64,000 nt of DNA from Prorocentrum cordatum (lineage: Eukaryota; Sar; Dinophyceae; Prorocentrales; Prorocentraceae), in contig CAUYUJ010015760.1 of NCBI GenBank assembly GCA_963575745.1, positions 292,001 through 356,000 on the forward strand, written 5' to 3'. Under the pieces are notes generated by a model. It saw only the letters and a list, made by a program, of their open reading frames with translations. It did not search any database and was not told the origin of the DNA. Positions 62,742-64,000 of the stretch are shown piece after piece. A program made the translations under genes and the position numbers. Position 1 is the stretch's first letter. The number at the start of each line of letters is the position of its first letter.

Positions 62742-63365
62742 GGTCGACTTACATAGCGACTCAGGCTACCGACGCTTGAGTGGAGAGGCCGACGACGACG
62801 CCAAAGGCGATGGTATTCGCGGGGCAATCTTGCTACGACGTGGAAACACGTCATTTGGTAAGCCTGTCGTTCACTTGATCGACGCGCACTACAAGTCTCA
62901 CCGCTTGCAGGTCCGCTCGAGCTAGTCAGCAGAGACACTAGCAGCAGCCCGTCATGTGGAGGACTGTTATCCCACGATTGTGACTCTGCACGAGCTCCAC
63001 GCAGGGCCGCTCGCGCCCACTCAGTTGAAAGATATACTCGAGTTGGGTGGCCTGAGCATCAAGGTCACTTTGGCCATTGATGCTGAGTCTGTTTTTAAGT
63101 CCTTGTCAAGCAAAGATTTGATCACTCCGACTGAGTGTACCCTTTTGGACACATCAGTTGGATACGTCAGATGATGGAGCGTGGAATCGTGCACAGTTTT
63201 CAGTGGTGCGATACCCGCGACATGACTGCGGATGGCTACGCCGAGGAGAGCATCGACAGAGATATACCCCTACAAGTCATGGGAGGTATACAGACCTTCG
63301 AACATGACCTGAAGAGACATACGACATATCGGGCCGGCCAGACATCAAGTTCTGACGCCGCCTGA
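62742..63365 (+). pseudogene. RNase H, copy B
   Basis: DLHSDSGYRRLSGE (Asp at 62,758), VHLIDAHYKSHRLQVRSS, then TAG at 62,923 (Tyr in copy A), SAETLAAARHVEDC (Glu at 62,932), LAIDAES (Asp at 63,079), and after a frame change CDTRDMTADGYAEESIDRD (Asp at 63,231). The four acidic residues needed for catalysis can all be placed. A hairpin variant lies at 62,819-62,833. Confidence 0.85.
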
Positions 63366-63513
63366 TGAGTATGTCATACATTCGTGAGGCAACTTGCTGG
63401 CGGGTCCACCTTATTTTGGGCCCGTCTCCTTTCCTGTCCTTGTGTGTGTTAGCTGCTGAATTGTGCTTGCTGTATAGGGGCGTCGGGCTCACGCTTCGTT
63501 TCCCTCTTCCCCC
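63366..63513 (+). other. 3' untranslated segment and pyrimidine tract, copy B
   Basis: Non-coding. A diverged hairpin motif lies near 63,389. The last 22 nt before the LTR (CGCTTCGTTTCCCTCTTCCC plus CC) are almost all pyrimidine. A TATAGGGGCG purine patch lies about 35-40 nt further upstream and could be the real plus-strand primer. Confidence 0.55.
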
Positions 63514-63772
63514 GACTAAAGCGAGCTGGGGGACGTAAGGAGTGGAAGCGAGCGTGCGCCCGCGGCCGCATTGGCTCAAAGCGGCCGGCCGCCTAGATTT
63601 GACTGTGCTTCACCGCGAGGCACACAATTGCTATCGAGACCAAAAGGATCTTCCTATTGCTTGAGATGGCATCACCTCTCCTATTGGGACTGTCGCTACT
63701 ACGATACAACAGCTGGAGCTTGACTTCGCCTGAGGCGAAGCTGTTGGCTGGGTTTCCGGCCCCCTTCAAACT
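63514..63772 (+). repeat. 3' LTR of copy B
   Basis: 259 bp; starts GACTAAAGCGAGCTGGGGGA, lacking two bases (CT) of the other LTRs, and ends CTTCAAACT. The hairpin at 63,723-63,741 has lost its outer pair by a G-to-A change. About 90% identical to the 5' LTR by eye. Confidence 0.9.
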
Positions 63773-64000
63773 TCTTTGGCCTCTCTTGGGGCGCTCTGGA
63801 GGGCTTCTCGAGCCCCTTGTGGAATTTTCTTGGGCCATCTTGGGGCAATCTTGATGTCAAGCGCAACGGGAACGAAGAGCCGAGAAGGCAAGCATCATGG
63901 ATTTTCCGTCGGCGCTTGTGGAATTTGAGCTTCTTGGGGGGGGGGGGTGAAAGGCCCCGAGAGCACTTGGAACCGTTTTGTGGCCCTCGTCGGGCCTCTT
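63773..64000. repeat. CTTGGGG-family repeat, right flank of copy B
   Basis: GGCCTCTCTTGGGGCGCTCT, GGGCTTCTCGAGCCCC and CTTGGGCCATCTTGGGG units to about 63,852, a G run at 63,937-63,947, then more of the same to the window end. No gene. Confidence 0.55.

Larger units (their letters stand above)
47954..63772 (+). mobile_element. Full-length giant Copia-order LTR retroelement, copy B
   Basis: 15.8 kb from LTR to LTR: 5' LTR, primer-binding site, gag with zinc knuckle, an accessory ORF, RING-H2 region, retropepsin-like region, uncharacterised domain, methyltransferase-like domain with twin zinc modules, integrase, RT, RNase H, 3' LTR. The two LTRs are roughly 90% identical by eye with several indels, so the insertion is not recent. 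TCTT directly precedes the 5' LTR and directly follows the 3' LTR, compatible with a 4-5-bp target duplication, though the flanks are repetitive. Stops at 49,312, 49,949, 51,736, 57,245, 57,365, 61,810 and 62,923 and several indels make it non-autonomous. Confidence 0.9.

Noticed and set aside
224-62833. Hairpin motifs as Rho-independent terminators
   Set aside because: They lie inside eukaryotic-type retroelement coding sequence, lack a T-run and occur every few hundred bases.
1-64000. tRNA, rRNA, snRNA or canonical spliced-leader genes
   Set aside because: No cloverleaf-like set of A- and B-box sequences, rRNA core sequence or exact spliced leader was noticed by eye; a covariance-model scan would be decisive but cannot be run here.

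Overview
The window looks like nuclear DNA of a dinoflagellate; the genus cannot be fixed from sequence alone. Evidence: mostly GC-rich DNA crowded with micro- and minisatellites, gene remnants dominated by Ala/Arg/Gly, and two related Ty1/Copia-order LTR retroelements whose gag, integrase, RT and RNase H are of the kind seen in dinoflagellate genomes. No rRNA, tRNA, CRISPR array, operon or intact host gene was recognised.

Layout. (1) 1-10,365: the 3' two-thirds of retroelement copy A, ending in an LTR; base 1 corresponds to about 53,523 of copy B. (2) 10,366-47,953: a 37.6-kb inter-element region of satellite arrays, inverted repeats and broken gene pieces. The pieces include a WD40 repeat, protein-kinase exons present twice, a LexA/signal-peptidase-like remnant, and a 2.4-kb minus-strand coding block of unknown function. 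(3) 47,954-63,772: full-length retroelement copy B, with both LTRs, a primer-binding site resembling the complement of initiator tRNA-Met, gag with a CCHC knuckle, a long accessory region, integrase, RT and RNase H. (4) 63,773-64,000: flanking repeat of the same family as the left flank of copy B.

How the element works. The domain order gag - protease-like - accessory domains - integrase - RT - RNase H is the Copia order, but at 15.8 kb the element is about three times the usual Copia length. Between gag and integrase it carries a RING-H2 finger, a retropepsin-like segment lacking the expected catalytic Asp, an uncharacterised conserved domain, a diverged DNA-methyltransferase-like domain and a tandem pair of CX2CX10HX6C zinc modules. 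Both copies are broken by different stops and frameshifts, so neither is autonomous as read.

The most unusual signal is a 14-nt hairpin motif, consensus GCGGGGCAACCTGC and variants (5-bp stem, GNNA-type loop, often GCAA, GAAA, GAGA or GTAA). It occurs about 40 times across the two elements and hardly at all between them. It is usually read as Ala-Gly-x-Pro-Ala but also occurs in other reading phases, so the nucleic-acid hairpin rather than the peptide appears to be the conserved unit. A second short palindrome, GCTGCAACAGC, is enriched in the unrelated gene remnants at 24-34 kb.
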